Positions 52,806-63,782 of a DNA stretch of 64,000 bases are shown here, piece by piece. Both the position numbers and the translations under genes were made by a program. The notes beneath the pieces were generated by a model, which did no database searches, was not told where the DNA came from, and saw nothing but the letters and a program-made list of their open reading frames with translations. The first letter of the stretch is position 1; the number at the start of each line of letters is the position of its first letter. Source of the stretch: Welwitschia mirabilis (taxonomy: Eukaryota; Gnetophyta; Gnetopsida; Welwitschiales); the NCBI GenBank assembly GCA_051453625.1, contig JBOZIK010000001.1, positions 162,186,178 through 162,250,177 on the forward strand. The letters run 5' to 3'.

Positions 52806-54245
52806 CAGCCAAAGTGGTTTGACACCATCAAAAGACAAAACGAAACTAATAAAAAAAAAAAATAGTCTATAAGATTCCTTATTATACATTTCTCATATGC
52901 ATAAATGTCCATTCATCACCCAATAGCTGTACATCATCCATTAATGAAAATGGACTAAGTGAATTAATTATGAAGCATCATCAATCCTAACCTTCTTTTG
53001 TTTATACTTGCAATGCTTCTGCTAGTCCAAAACTGGTATGAATGGAATTGTAGTTTTAAAACTCCCATAAAGAAAATTGTAGTTTTGGTTATGGAGAATC
53101 ATTCCTTCAATCATAAGCTCAGAGGGATGGATCAACTCAATCTTAAAACTGATGGAATTACAGGCCACGAATTTGAATATGGTTTCCACTACAGACACTA
53201 ATGTTAGCATATATGGATCTGCATCATGGACACTCTTTCCAGGTCTAAAGTGTTGGTAGTGTATTCCGCTCTCATAGTTCTCAACCATTGGTTGAGAAAT
53301 GCAGGAAAAAAGGTAAATTCGAAGATAAAATTAAAGTTACTAAGGAAATCTATGCTCAAGCTTTGGTGACTAAGAACTCCTTCAAAGGTCACGACCTAGG
53401 CATCTGTGCGTATCAGAAAATCTGTCTTCAAACCAAATGTCTTCTTCATGGTTACAGGAATTAAATAATTCTCATCATGTGACATCGGCTGATTCTGCAG
53501 TTCATTAGTTACTATTCCTTACTTGATCCAAGCTGATATCATAACTGTGGGCAGGTAACTACCTGCTTTTCGAAGTTAAAATTTTCTAGAGCGAGGCTTG
53601 AAATATCATCTAGACTAGGAACTCCTTCTACATGGGAGTCAAAATATCATCTCATGCTTGTCATTAGTAATTACAAACAGAGCTTCATTCCACCATGACC
53701 TCGATTATAAAACTTAAAAAAAGTCATTCACAAATTTCTGTCCTTCTGCAACATCCTCCGTTAAATGATCATCATTCTCTGACGTAACTACTAAGTCCCA
53801 GTTTTGTTTTTCTGTCATAACATAGAATGGATGTTTTTCCTTTCTTGTGTCGGACTTGAGATAGCTATAAATGAAATCATAAGAAGTTTACTAAAATCAA
53901 CTATTGGTTTTGCAATTTATTAAATGTTGATTCTATTACACCCAATTTTAAGCTACAAAAAAATTGAAGGTTAACTTGTTAAGACGTTAATGTATATTCC
54001 TTCCTTAACTCCTTGCCATGCTAACTTATCCTTAGATTTCTCTGCAAATCCTAGTTAAAAGCCCTTGTCTTATTTTATATGATGAAAACAACCCCATTAA
54101 ATTAGGTTTATCATTTTAAAAATTAGTTCTTGTTATTTATTATACTTAATTATAATAAAAATCTTTATTATTTTAAAATTTAAAAGTTAAAAAAATAAGA
54201 GTAACACTATCCTAGACAATTCAGTGGCTAGAGATTACCTCTTGG
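52806..54245. repeat. Tandem duplication unit 2 (about 1.4 kb)
   Basis: Second copy of 51,420-52,805. It ends CAATTCAGTGGCTAGAGA, immediately before the segmental duplicate starts at 54,250. Confidence 0.85.
53020..53890. pseudogene. Non-specific phospholipase C pseudogene, internally inverted (unit 2)
   Basis: Plus strand 53,060-53,245: KKIVVLVMENHSFNHKLRGM, DGITGHEFE and, in a shifted frame, YMDLHHGHSFQV (family YVDPDPGHSFQ). Minus strand, read from 53,890 down to about 53,330: GKHPFYVMTEKQNWDL, ENDDHLTEDVAEGQKFVNDF, VEGVPSLDD, MISAWIKQG, MKKTFGLKT and VTFEGVLS, the ordered C-terminal blocks of the family. The breakpoint is near 53,246, and the region between GHSFQ and the block before NDDH is lost. 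ENRSFDH is changed to ENHSFNH, losing the Asp. Inactive. Confidence 0.85.
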
Positions 54246-54249
54246 CCAA

Positions 54250-57159
54250 ACTAGGATTTTCCCTCTCTTGGAGAACCATGTCTTCTACATATCGATGGCC
54301 CAAACCCTACCTTCAAAGCTATTTTAAACCAACTATAATGCAATAACAACATATTAACTAACCTTCTTAAATGTTTGAGACCTAGCCAATACCACCGCAC
54401 TACGTGCCGCAGCTTTTACAAACCAAAATCACCCTTGCTAAACTTAATACTTCCAAAACCCTAGCTCTTATATCTCCAGCCTCTCCACCTTTGTGAACAG
54501 TCTAATGATATTCCACTAGGGCATAACATTTAGAGATTACAAATTATAATAATTTTTAAGATGTTACAAGGATATCCTTAACATTTATTAGCATTCTTTA
54601 GTAGATCTAAATATTGGATTTGATATAATATGGCTCTTGATTTGAAGGTAGTTGTGATAAGATAAAATTGGAATTTATGTTAAATCTAAGAAAAATATAT
54701 TATAAGGATTTTAATAATTGATGTCATAGTAAAAATTTAACATGCATGTTGTATTTCTTTTTATTTTAACTTTCTGCTAACATAAGAAAAATATGATTTA
54801 TGGAGGTAGGTTAAACATGGATTAAACCACATTAAAATTATATTTTGTTTTTATTTCTCTTCTTTAAAAGGAGAAAAAAAACTATGTAAATTTTCTTCCT
54901 TGTGATATTTGATAAGTCAAACCATATTTGTACATTTCCATTACTAATCTCCACATTGTCCTCAACAAAAACCATTTCTATTAATAATGTAGGAAATACA
55001 AATACCTATCTATGTGAATTGAAGTACTAAAAACTGTTGATAAATAATTCTTTCAATATTGTTTACCTAAAAATTATTAACAGGTGAGTCTCTCAAGATT
55101 ATTTATCATGTTGAATGTAAAATAGTTTGATCTTCTGAGTCACAAATTGCTTAAAATAAAATGGAAATAATCTCAAATAGATAATGATTAAAAACTACCT
55201 TAAATATCTCAAAACCAACAAATAAATAAATGGATTAACAATTTAAATAAATTATGAATTTAATATTCTTATATAAAATAATTATTTTATTAAGATGATA
55301 CATATTAATTATGAAGAATATTTAAAAAGAGAGAAACATGTTTTATTCTAATTAAATATACTTTACATTAGTTATCAAGGTTATAGGCCCCTTATAATAT
55401 AATAAAGATATCGATAAAATTTTAATATATATTTAAGAAATAATATTAATCATATAGGCATTATTGGAAATCTTTTCAAGAATCTACAATATTCTCTACC
55501 CATGTATCTTTATTGTATTAATATTTTTGACATAAGGATTATTATGTCATGATTAATGAATTGTCTCTTTTGATTCAATGTTGAATCCTTAAGTCCATAT
55601 GAGATTTTTTAGTGTTACCATTATTAAAATTGATAATTTTCATAAAATTATATGTAAATCATCATAATTATCATTAAAACTAGCTAAAATCTATCTCTTA
55701 ATAAAAGGGACTACTCTATCCTTGTGGGGATGCCCTAAATTCAAGATGGGAAAACCCCCTCCTCTATGATAACTACATAGATGATTCAATCCCTTCTTAA
55801 AAAATATTCTTTTTAAGGATGTCATCCCATCAACATATTTATCATATTTTTTCATGATTGGAAGGATGTTTGATCCTCATGTGAGGGTGATTCCTTCCTT
55901 TTATTTTTACAATTTCTTTTACTCTATATCCTAATTCCTGAATTCATCATAGCCTTATAAGAGGAAAGTGATTGTTTGCAAAATGCACTTAGGCAAATGT
56001 TCTTAATCACCTAAAGTCTAGAATTACTTTTCTTCTATGTTGTCTTCACTTATTGGTTTTTAATATGAAGAAATTCATTCTTATTAATTTAATGATTTCA
56101 ACTATAAATTTTATGATTTCTATTAATCATTTTTTATGGGATCTACTCCTTTTATTTACAATGTTGATTACTTTTTATGTACATTTAAGCATCCATGTAG
56201 TGATCATTAACAAGTAAGTTGTTAGATTATGTTTCTTAATTATGATTTTAATGTTGACTTGTTTAGTACCCTTATAAGTATTTTCATATCCCTTGAATGA
56301 TATGGTTTCTATTCTTTCTAGTGAGGAATTAGATGCTTACTTTTCAATTCCTATTATTTCATAGATTTTTTATTCTTCACATTCCTTCGCATAGTTGTTA
56401 AACATATAGTTTGACAGGCAATTACTAAGCATCAAAATGATGACCTTATAACTAACTATTTTGACATATCTTCTACATCAAGTTTCTTTAGAAGAAAGTA
56501 AAATTTGTAGTGTTATGCATAAATTTAGATAAAGAGATTATATAAATTCATAAAAATAATTTGTGATAGTTTGTTCTACCAGTTAATTATTCTAAACTTC
56601 TAACTATGAAGTAGGTTTAGAAATTAGATTTTATGATAAATAAGACTTCATTATATATAAAATTCAATACTAGTTTGAAGATTTAAGTAGTACTATTAAG
56701 TTATGATGAGGTTTTTACACTTATGATGTGCATGAAGATGATTTAACCTTTGTTAGTTACATAGTTTAAAAATGTTTACTTATTTTCTAGGTGGATGTTC
56801 CTTTTCATTACTACGTAGTTTTCATGAGGATTAGCTGTATTCACTAACTAGATGCTTTTATTAATTCTAAACATTCAAATTAAGTATGAAAGATGAAAAA
56901 ATGTTGTATGACTTTACACTTTTTAACAATGATGTAAGTGTATTACTAATTTTTAATTTAATCATGACTTTAGTTCTTAAATTAGTGAATTCACAATCTA
57001 TGTTATTAAAAAAGTGAAATGTTGTTTTATATGTTTTCTCATATGTTGATAATATGATTTACTTTTTCAATTTTATTTCATATTATAGCCTTTTGAAACT
57101 TACATATTTTGTGAGTTGGATAATATTTCCTTTAAATAAAATTTGATGTTATAGACGAT
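54250..57159. repeat. Segmental duplication, copy 2
   Basis: Direct copy of 43,473-47,101 without the N gap. It starts inside L1 ORF1-proximal sequence (ACTAGGATTTTCC), keeps the L1 5' end and the target site CTAGGGCATAACATTT (about 54,520), but the remaining L1 is absent because the breakpoint joins the phospholipase tandem. It is cut at 57,159 by the LTR element that follows. No gene recognised inside. Confidence 0.9.
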
Positions 57160-58229
57160 TGTTGTGCCACCAAGTTAAGATTACTTGATGGGGTTTTATA
57201 AGTTGTTTTGTAGAACTTTTATACAAGTTTAGATGCAATTCTGAGGATTTTAGAGATATAAGAGGGAAACTCAGAAAAGTGCAATTATTATCCAAATTCG
57301 ATGCATTAAAGACACTTTCTGATGAATAGAGCTTTGAAGAAGAATTAATGATAGAAATACTAAGTCCTTTTGAGAAAATAACAAAGGAAGACCATCGTCC
57401 CTTCTGTCGTCCCCATGACCAGCAGGATGACAACTGCTGATGTGGACTACTAAGTTATCATTTCGAAGATATTTTATGATGTATTGTCATTCCCTATATC
57501 ATCTGGACAATAGACTAGATGACACTGACATGTAACTATTACTGACAGATTCCTTGAACCATTTCATCTATTTTTGAGTCCTTAATGAGTGTGCTAACTG
57601 CACATACTGTCTCTTCTTTACTACTATATTTTCCTATAAATAAGTCCTTCTTTGAATCTCCTTCTCATCTTCGATGCACCAGACATTCTCGTGATAGGAG
57701 AGTGAAGGGGGGGAGATCCATCTACGTGAGTTGCAAAAATATTTGCACTTGGTGGAGGGCTGTGTATCCTCCATTGAGACCCAACTATTTGTAACCCAGA
57801 TGAATATTACTAGTTTAATATAAATCTTGATTTTATTTTTATGATTGCATTTTATATTTTCTTATGACCCTTATCGTCTATATTGCCCTTGATCTAGTGA
57901 TAATTTCTTGGGTGATATAGATTATTAAGAGTAGCCTTTGTTGAGGCTAACAACAAGTAGGGTTAGGATTATTTTTGCATTGCATGTTAGTTTAGATTGC
58001 ATATTGCACTTTGCATGGTATTTTATTTTCTTGCATTGTTACTTATTTTCTGGTTCTTATTATTTTGCAAAGTAACCTAAGTCTCATAATCATAGACTTT
58101 AACATGGATACGACATTTTGGGTTAACTTCCACTATACTAGTGTGATGTATTATGCGAAATATCTATTTTGATTATTAATGAGAAGATCTATTTAAACAT
58201 AAAATCTTGTATAAATACACACTGCAACA
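57160..58229 (+). repeat. 5' LTR (about 1,070 bp)
   Basis: Starts TGTTGTGCCACCAAGTTAAG and ends near CACTGCAACA. The first 220 bp align with 63,783-64,000 throughout. It carries a TATA box at 57,635. The 3' edge is set by the primer-binding site. Confidence 0.85.
57635..57643 (+). promoter_or_regulatory. LTR TATA box
   Basis: TATAAATAA followed by a pyrimidine-rich stretch (GTCCTTCTTTGAATCTCC), a usual U3/R boundary layout. Transcription of the element probably starts about 30 bp downstream. Confidence 0.6.
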
Positions 58230-58232
58230 AAA

Positions 58233-58250
58233 TTGAAGCCATTATCGAGG
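58233..58250 (+). other. Primer-binding site
   Basis: TTGAAGCCATTATCGAGG is three bases after the LTR. It matches the plant gypsy-type site TGGCGCCATTGCCGGGG apart from transition-type changes. In Athila-like elements this site pairs with tRNA-Asp; that assignment here is by analogy. Confidence 0.6.
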
Positions 58251-58899
58251 AAGGATATTGAGGAGTACAAGGGTTATTATCATTTAGGTAAGTATATTAG
58301 ACCTTTGTTTAATTATTTAGCTATGCGGCATTATATTTTATTAAGAGCTATAGGTTTTCTGTGTGTTGTTTTTTAGTTTCGATTTTTCGGTTTTAGTTTT
58401 CTATAAAAAAAGTGTGGTCATTCCATCTATCATTCCCACAATAGTCAGGACAATAGTGTGCTATTTTTGTCTTCTATTTTATTTTTGAATTTTGATTTTT
58501 TTACAATAAATTATTTTCTATTGTCTCCTCTGATGTCTAGATGACTAGGTGGATGACAGTGCTATTTCCTATGTTTTCCACTCTTTGTTTTTAGTTTCGG
58601 TTCTATTTTTATTTTTCTAGTTTCTATATGTGTCGTCCCCTCTGTCATCCCTATGACAGATAGGAAGATGGTCTATTATTTTTTGATTTATTTTCTATTG
58701 TTTTCTGTTTGTAGGGACTATAGTGTGGTCAGTCCAGAAAAGGCTTAAAAGGATTGCTGATACAAGAAAGTGTTTAAGAAGGACAAGAACACAATTCCAA
58801 GTGCATACATTATTTTTCCAAGCTCATTTTATTTTCAAGCATCTACCTTCATCTTGACCTAAAGAAACTCTTCTTTCCATTAATAAATAGTGATAGAAT

Positions 58900-59508
58900 C
58901 ATCCATATCCAAAATCTTGAAAAGTGTAAAAGCCACCTTGAGGAAAATAGTCAAAAAATAATTGAGGAATTTATTATTGAATTAAAAAGAAAAGAATATA
59001 AGAATGAAAGTAAGAAAATAGTTGGGGAACTTATTCCTAAGAAAAGGAGAAGAGAATTTGAGAAAAATGATAAGAAAACACTTAGATACCTTTTTGCAGA
59101 AAAAGGTAGACCAACACAAAAAAGTGTTAAGATTAGGGATAGAGTTCATTTCTCTTTTTAATCACCTTATTATTCCCCCTTTCCTTTTCAAAATCCATAT
59201 AGAACTAATGAAAAAAATCTTAGGGATTCAACCTCATCCAATCACTTTTACCCATTTCATTCATCCCCCATGAACTACTATGAAGTAGAATATGTAATTG
59301 AAGAATTAAGGGACACAATAAAAAATCACCATAAAAAACTTAATAAACTCACAAAAACTTTTGTTACTTTTATTCAAATGCAAAAGCCTCAAAAGTACCC
59401 TTCTACATCTTACCTTGAGGAAAATGAAAACAACTTAGGAATGAATGATTATGATTTTTGCTTCCAAGTTGAGAATAAAATTTTAGATCAAACTTCATCA
59501 TTCTACTC
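58900..59508 (+). CDS. Retroelement reading frame, N-terminal part (gag position)
   Basis: Open frames at 59,022-59,273 and from 59,270 into the gap. The second starts MNYYEVEYVIEELRDTIKNH and continues KLNKLTKTFVTFIQMQKPQK, a charged, probably coiled-coil N-terminus, and then DYDFCFQVENKILDQTSSFY. Removing the 77-bp echo across the gap puts it in register with 59,917-60,516. No zinc knuckle or known gag domain is visible. Which start is used is not clear. Confidence 0.45.
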
Positions 59509-59907
59509 NNNNNNNNNNNNNNNNNNNNNNNNNNNNNNNNNNNNNNNNNNNNNNNNNNNNNNNNNNNNNNNNNNNNNNNNNNNNNNNNNNNNNNNNNNNN
59601 NNNNNNNNNNNNNNNNNNNNNNNNNNNNNNNNNNNNNNNNNNNNNNNNNNNNNNNNNNNNNNNNNNNNNNNNNNNNNNNNNNNNNNNNNNNNNNNNNNNN
59701 NNNNNNNNNNNNNNNNNNNNNNNNNNNNNNNNNNNNNNNNNNNNNNNNNNNNNNNNNNNNNNNNNNNNNNNNNNNNNNNNNNNNNNNNNNNNNNNNNNNN
59801 NNNNNNNNNNNNNNNNNNNNNNNNNNNNNNNNNNNNNNNNNNNNNNNNNNNNNNNNNNNNNNNNNNNNNNNNNNNNNNNNNNNNNNNNNNNNNNNNNNNN
59901 NNNNNNN
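59509..59907. other. Assembly gap, 399 N, between identical 77-bp ends
   Basis: 59,432-59,508 and 59,908-59,984 are identical over 77 bases (both begin AACTTAGGAATGAATGATTA). The gap is most likely an unmerged overlap and not missing DNA. Confidence 0.85.
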
Positions 59908-60516
59908 AACTTAGGAATGAATGATTATGATTTTTGCTTCCAAGTTGAGAATAAAATTTTAGATCAAACTTCATCATTCTACTCATTAGGAGATGAGCAA
60001 AGGGGAGATAATGACAACTTGACCATATCTTTTAACAATGAAGATGAGGATGACTATTTAAATGATGATGATGAGGAGTATATTCCTGAGCAAAACTATT
60101 ATAAAAAGGATTATCACATTTCCCCTTCTAATGAAAATAAAAACATGCAACAAGATGATGAGAATAGTAAAGAAGAAGAGGAAGAAGGTGTCAGTGAGAT
60201 TTTATATCATATCCCAAAATTCTATATGTTTTATAAGAATGAAGGAGTTTTACCAATATATGAGATTCAACTTTTAAAATTAATGGACATGAGTATGGAA
60301 TCAATGGAAAATAACCAACTCAACTTACATGAGGATTACAGTTTAGAGTTAATGGGGTTATTTAAAGAGGGAGAGGTATCAAGCAAAGAAACATTAGAAT
60401 ATCTTTCATTTAATGATGAGAGCTTTCCTTTCTACAATCGTTTTAATGATCTTTTTGAGAAATCCACCATCTTAAAAAAGAACAATGATTCTCAACAAAA
60501 TGAAAGAGGAGAATGA
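59908..60516 (+). CDS. Retroelement reading frame, acidic central part
   Basis: Open for about 199 codons to TGA at 60,514-60,516. Very acidic: NNEDEDDYLNDDDEEYIPEQ, then DDENSKEEEEEGVSEILYHI, then KFYMFYKNEGVLP and FKEGEVSSKETLEYLSFNDE. No recognised domain. The next frame starts in the +1 frame 32 bases before this stop, so the two may be one protein broken by a shift, or linked by frameshifting. Confidence 0.5.
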   Translation, partial: NLGMNDYDFCFQVENKILDQTSSFYSLGDEQRGDNDNLTISFNNEDEDDYLNDDDEEYIPEQNYYKKDYHISPSNENKNMQQDDENSKEEEEEGVSEILYHIPKFYMFYKNEGVLPIYEIQLLKLMDMSMESMENNQLNLHEDYSLELMGLFKEGEVSSKETLEYLSFNDESFPFYNRFNDLFEKSTILKKNNDSQQNERGE

Positions 60517-61042
60517 AATAATCAATCATAAAGAAGAGGGAGATATAATCAAAGAAGAAATTATTCAAAATGACATTCTTGCCCTTGAAAATAATGAACC
60601 ACATCATCTTGATGACTCGAGTTTAAAAATCTCCCAACCTCTTCCTTTGATAACTTCATGTGCAAAAAGTAATATCTTTTCCTCATTTGTAAAGTCAAAT
60701 TTACCATGTGCTTCCATTGATCATTCTTTTTCAAAACAAAATTTAGGATGTCTTAGAATTATTAATTGGGAAAAACCTTATCTTCTTAATCCCAATCCAT
60801 GTTTTGAATTAAAAATAAAAGATCTTCTTAGGTACATAAAGCCTATTCTAATCTCTTACTCTAAGAAGTTTCTTACAAATTCTTTGATTTTGAATAAAGC
60901 CTTTCATGTTCAATATCAAGCTTTGAATACAATTTATGTTTCAAATCATTTACATTATGAGTTTGATAAGGGATTATTTTTCTATGAGTTATATGAATTT
61001 TTTGTTTTTTACATTAAAGCTTATGGAAATAAATTGTCATAA
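60485..61042 (+). CDS. Retroelement reading frame, C-terminal part, unknown family
   Basis: 185 codons, from MILNKMKEENEIINHKEEGD to YIKAYGNKLS, ending TAA at 61,040. Middle blocks: LDDSSLKISQPLPLITSCAK and NPNPCFELKIKDLLRYIKP, then ANHLHYEFDKG-like NHLHYEFDKGLFFYELYEFF. It is related to the decayed stretch at 6,845-7,090, showing the frame was present in several elements. No enzyme motif recognised. The lack of stops compared with every other repeat here suggests recent activity. Confidence 0.5.
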   Translation: MILNKMKEENEIINHKEEGDIIKEEIIQNDILALENNEPHHLDDSSLKISQPLPLITSCAKSNIFSSFVKSNLPCASIDHSFSKQNLGCLRIINWEKPYLLNPNPCFELKIKDLLRYIKPILISYSKKFLTNSLILNKAFHVQYQALNTIYVSNHLHYEFDKGLFFYELYEFFVFYIKAYGNKLS

Positions 61043-63767
61043 GCTCATTTAAAAAAGCCTTGTCTTCCTAAGAATCTATATTTTAAATCAAATAATAAGA
61101 AACATTTCAGAGATCCTTCAAAATCAAATTGGAAACTTCCTTTAAGTCCCTTTTTACATGCCTTTCAGAATGATGCCAAAGATACTAAAAATTTTCAGAA
61201 GAGATATTTTTCAATGACACTTATCATTCTTTTGTCTTTTATCTAAATTCTGAAAATCGTGCTATCAATGTATTATTTTTTTATTCTCTTTCTTTCTAAT
61301 TAATTTTATTGAAAAATGATTGCATACCTTTCATGTTTTATCAATTGCTGAATATTTAATTTGGACCTTATTTTTCTAAAAATCTCGAAACCATGTCTCT
61401 TTTGCTTTCTTTTTTTTCTTTGTAATAAAAGTATGCTTTATATTTAAGATTTGAATAAAATTTGCTTACCTTGATTTTGTATTTTTAGTTTTCTATTTTA
61501 AGAGTCTCTATTTTTATTTTCTATTTTCAGTTTTTTCTGTTTATTTTCTATTTTTGCAAAAATAATCAGTCGTCTCCTCTATCGTCCTCATGAAAAGGTG
61601 AGCAATAGTTGCTTTTGATAGTTTTTTAGTTTTTCTATTATATTTTATGTGTTTTGTTTCTTTTTCCTATGTATGTCATCCTCTCTATCGACTGAACAAT
61701 GAGCAGGAGAATAGTTAATGAAATGTTAATTTTTGTTTTCTTTTATTTTAAGAAAATACATTTTTATGACTCTGTTGAGATTTTTGACTTGACTACTTAA
61801 GAATTACAGGAAGTAAATGGGAAAAATTGGAATTACACAAGCAAATCATCTAAATTTTCTCTTAGCTTTTTCCTTTAAAATATTATTATGGCATTACTTG
61901 ATCATTTTTCAAATTTGACTTATGTTATTTATTTCCATGACTAACCTTTTAACTTGGGCATTTCAGTGGTAAGATTGGATTTACCCAATCTTAAAACATA
62001 TACATGTCCATCAACTTCAATTGAGGGAAATGCTTTATTTTTATGTTTTTATCAATGGTAAAAAGGTTTTAGATTATTTAAGAGTGTTCTTTTCTGTCTT
62101 AATCTTNNNNNNNNNNNNNNNNNNNNNNNNNNNNNNNNNNNNNNNNNNNNNNNNNNNNNNNNNNNNNNNNNNNNNNNNNNNNNNNNNNNNNNNNNNNNNN
62201 NNNNNNNNNNNNNNNNNNNNNNNNNNNNNNNNNNNNNNNNNNNNNNNNNNNNNNNNNNNNNNNNNNNNNNNNNNNNNNNNNNNNNNNNNNNNNNNNNNNN
62301 NNNNNNNNNNNNNNNNNNNNNNNNNNNNNNNNNNNNNNNNNNNNNNNNNNNNNNNNNNNNNNNNNNNNNNNNNNNNNNNNNNNNNNNNNNNNNNNNNNNN
62401 NNNNNNNNNNNNNNNNNNNNNNNNNNNNNNNNNNNNNNNNNNATGCTTTATTTTTATGTTTTTATCAATGGTAAAAAGGTTTTAGATTATTTAAGAGTGT
62501 TCTTTTCTGTCTTAATCTTACAACTTTTACCTTTGTCCTTAAAGTATTTGGTTATGTGGAATCTTGTTTTATTTTCAAAAAAAAAAAGAGTAAATAAAGA
62601 CCATGATGTTTTATATTTATATCTCAAAAACATGATTACCATGATGTCCTACTGCAAGTATACTAGGGTAAATATTTCCAAGACAAGCCTTTGGCAGTGT
62701 AATATTGTAGCTATAGAAACTCTACTGTGAGGTCAGTTGGTCATGCTTCGTGGGTCCTTACTTCTCTGATAGTGGTTGCACTCCCCTCATCATGGATAAT
62801 AAAGTAGTAATTAAACTTTAAGGCTATGGGATCAGTGATGTTCCTGGTATTATCAGAGGCATTTCTTGTTTTCTAGACTCTTAGTTTTTCCACATGATCA
62901 TTTCATTTCTTAAGATTTGGGTGCTTGTTTTGAGATGATGGCAGAAGAGTTTATTTTTAAGCAAATTTTTGGTCTAATCATTTATTATTTTAAACATATT
63001 ACTAGCATCGTCATAATCACTACCTTATCAAATGGATATTTTGTACATTAAGTCATGCATTTTTTATATCAAGTGATGTTATGTTTTTTTTAATGATAAT
63101 TTGCCAGGTTAAAATGTTAGATAAGTGAGCTATCTTTGGTTTATGTTATCTTATACCCATTCTTCTTATTTTTCTTTTGTGATTTTTGTTAGTTATTTCA
63201 AAGTCATTAATGTATTTTCTTAGCATGTTTTCTTTATTTAAGTTTTTAATAAAATATAGTATGTTGCTTAGATAAGCTTTTTTTTTCAATAAATTTTTGT
63301 TTTATTTTCTTCATCTTTTTGGTGTTGTAAGTGCTGCGTATGTTCTTTTTGTGATGAAACATTTTTATTATCCATTCTTTTCTTTATCTGTTAGAATATT
63401 TCATATCTCTATTTTTTTTCAAATCTGACATTACTCAAATTTTCACTTTGTTTTAAAAGTTGTCCACATTTTCATTACCAGCCTTCCCACTCCCATTTAC
63501 TTTCTTTACTTTATTCTCCAATATGTGATGTGTTGCTTTCTCTTGTGGGTGGAGTTAGAGACCCATTTACATGGCTCATTTTCAAAAATTTTAAAGATTT
63601 CATGACATAGATTTTTCAAAATTTATACACATTATGCATTACGTGTTATCTATCCATATGATGTGTTTGTATGAGCTTATTTTATGATTTCCAGATTTAT
63701 CTTTTGAAAAATAAATTGGCTCGTAATTATGTTTTTTCTGCCTGGTTTTGTGAAGGACTGATAAAGA
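61043..63767 (+). other. Non-coding 3' interior of the LTR element
   Basis: AT-rich, pyrimidine-rich sequence with several TTTTCTATTTT runs. No reading frame supported. Contains the N gap at 62,107-62,442. Confidence 0.5.
62107..62442. other. Assembly gap, 336 N, between identical 77-bp ends
   Basis: 62,030-62,106 and 62,443-62,519 are identical over 77 bases (ATGCTTTATTTTTATGTTTT...). As at 59,509, the gap is probably an unmerged contig overlap. Confidence 0.85.
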
Positions 63768-63782
63768 CTAAGTGGGGGGCTA
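63768..63782 (+). other. Polypurine tract
   Basis: AAGTGGGGGGC followed by TA lies directly before the TGTTGTGC start of the 3' LTR, the standard primer for plus-strand synthesis in gypsy-type elements. Confidence 0.8.
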
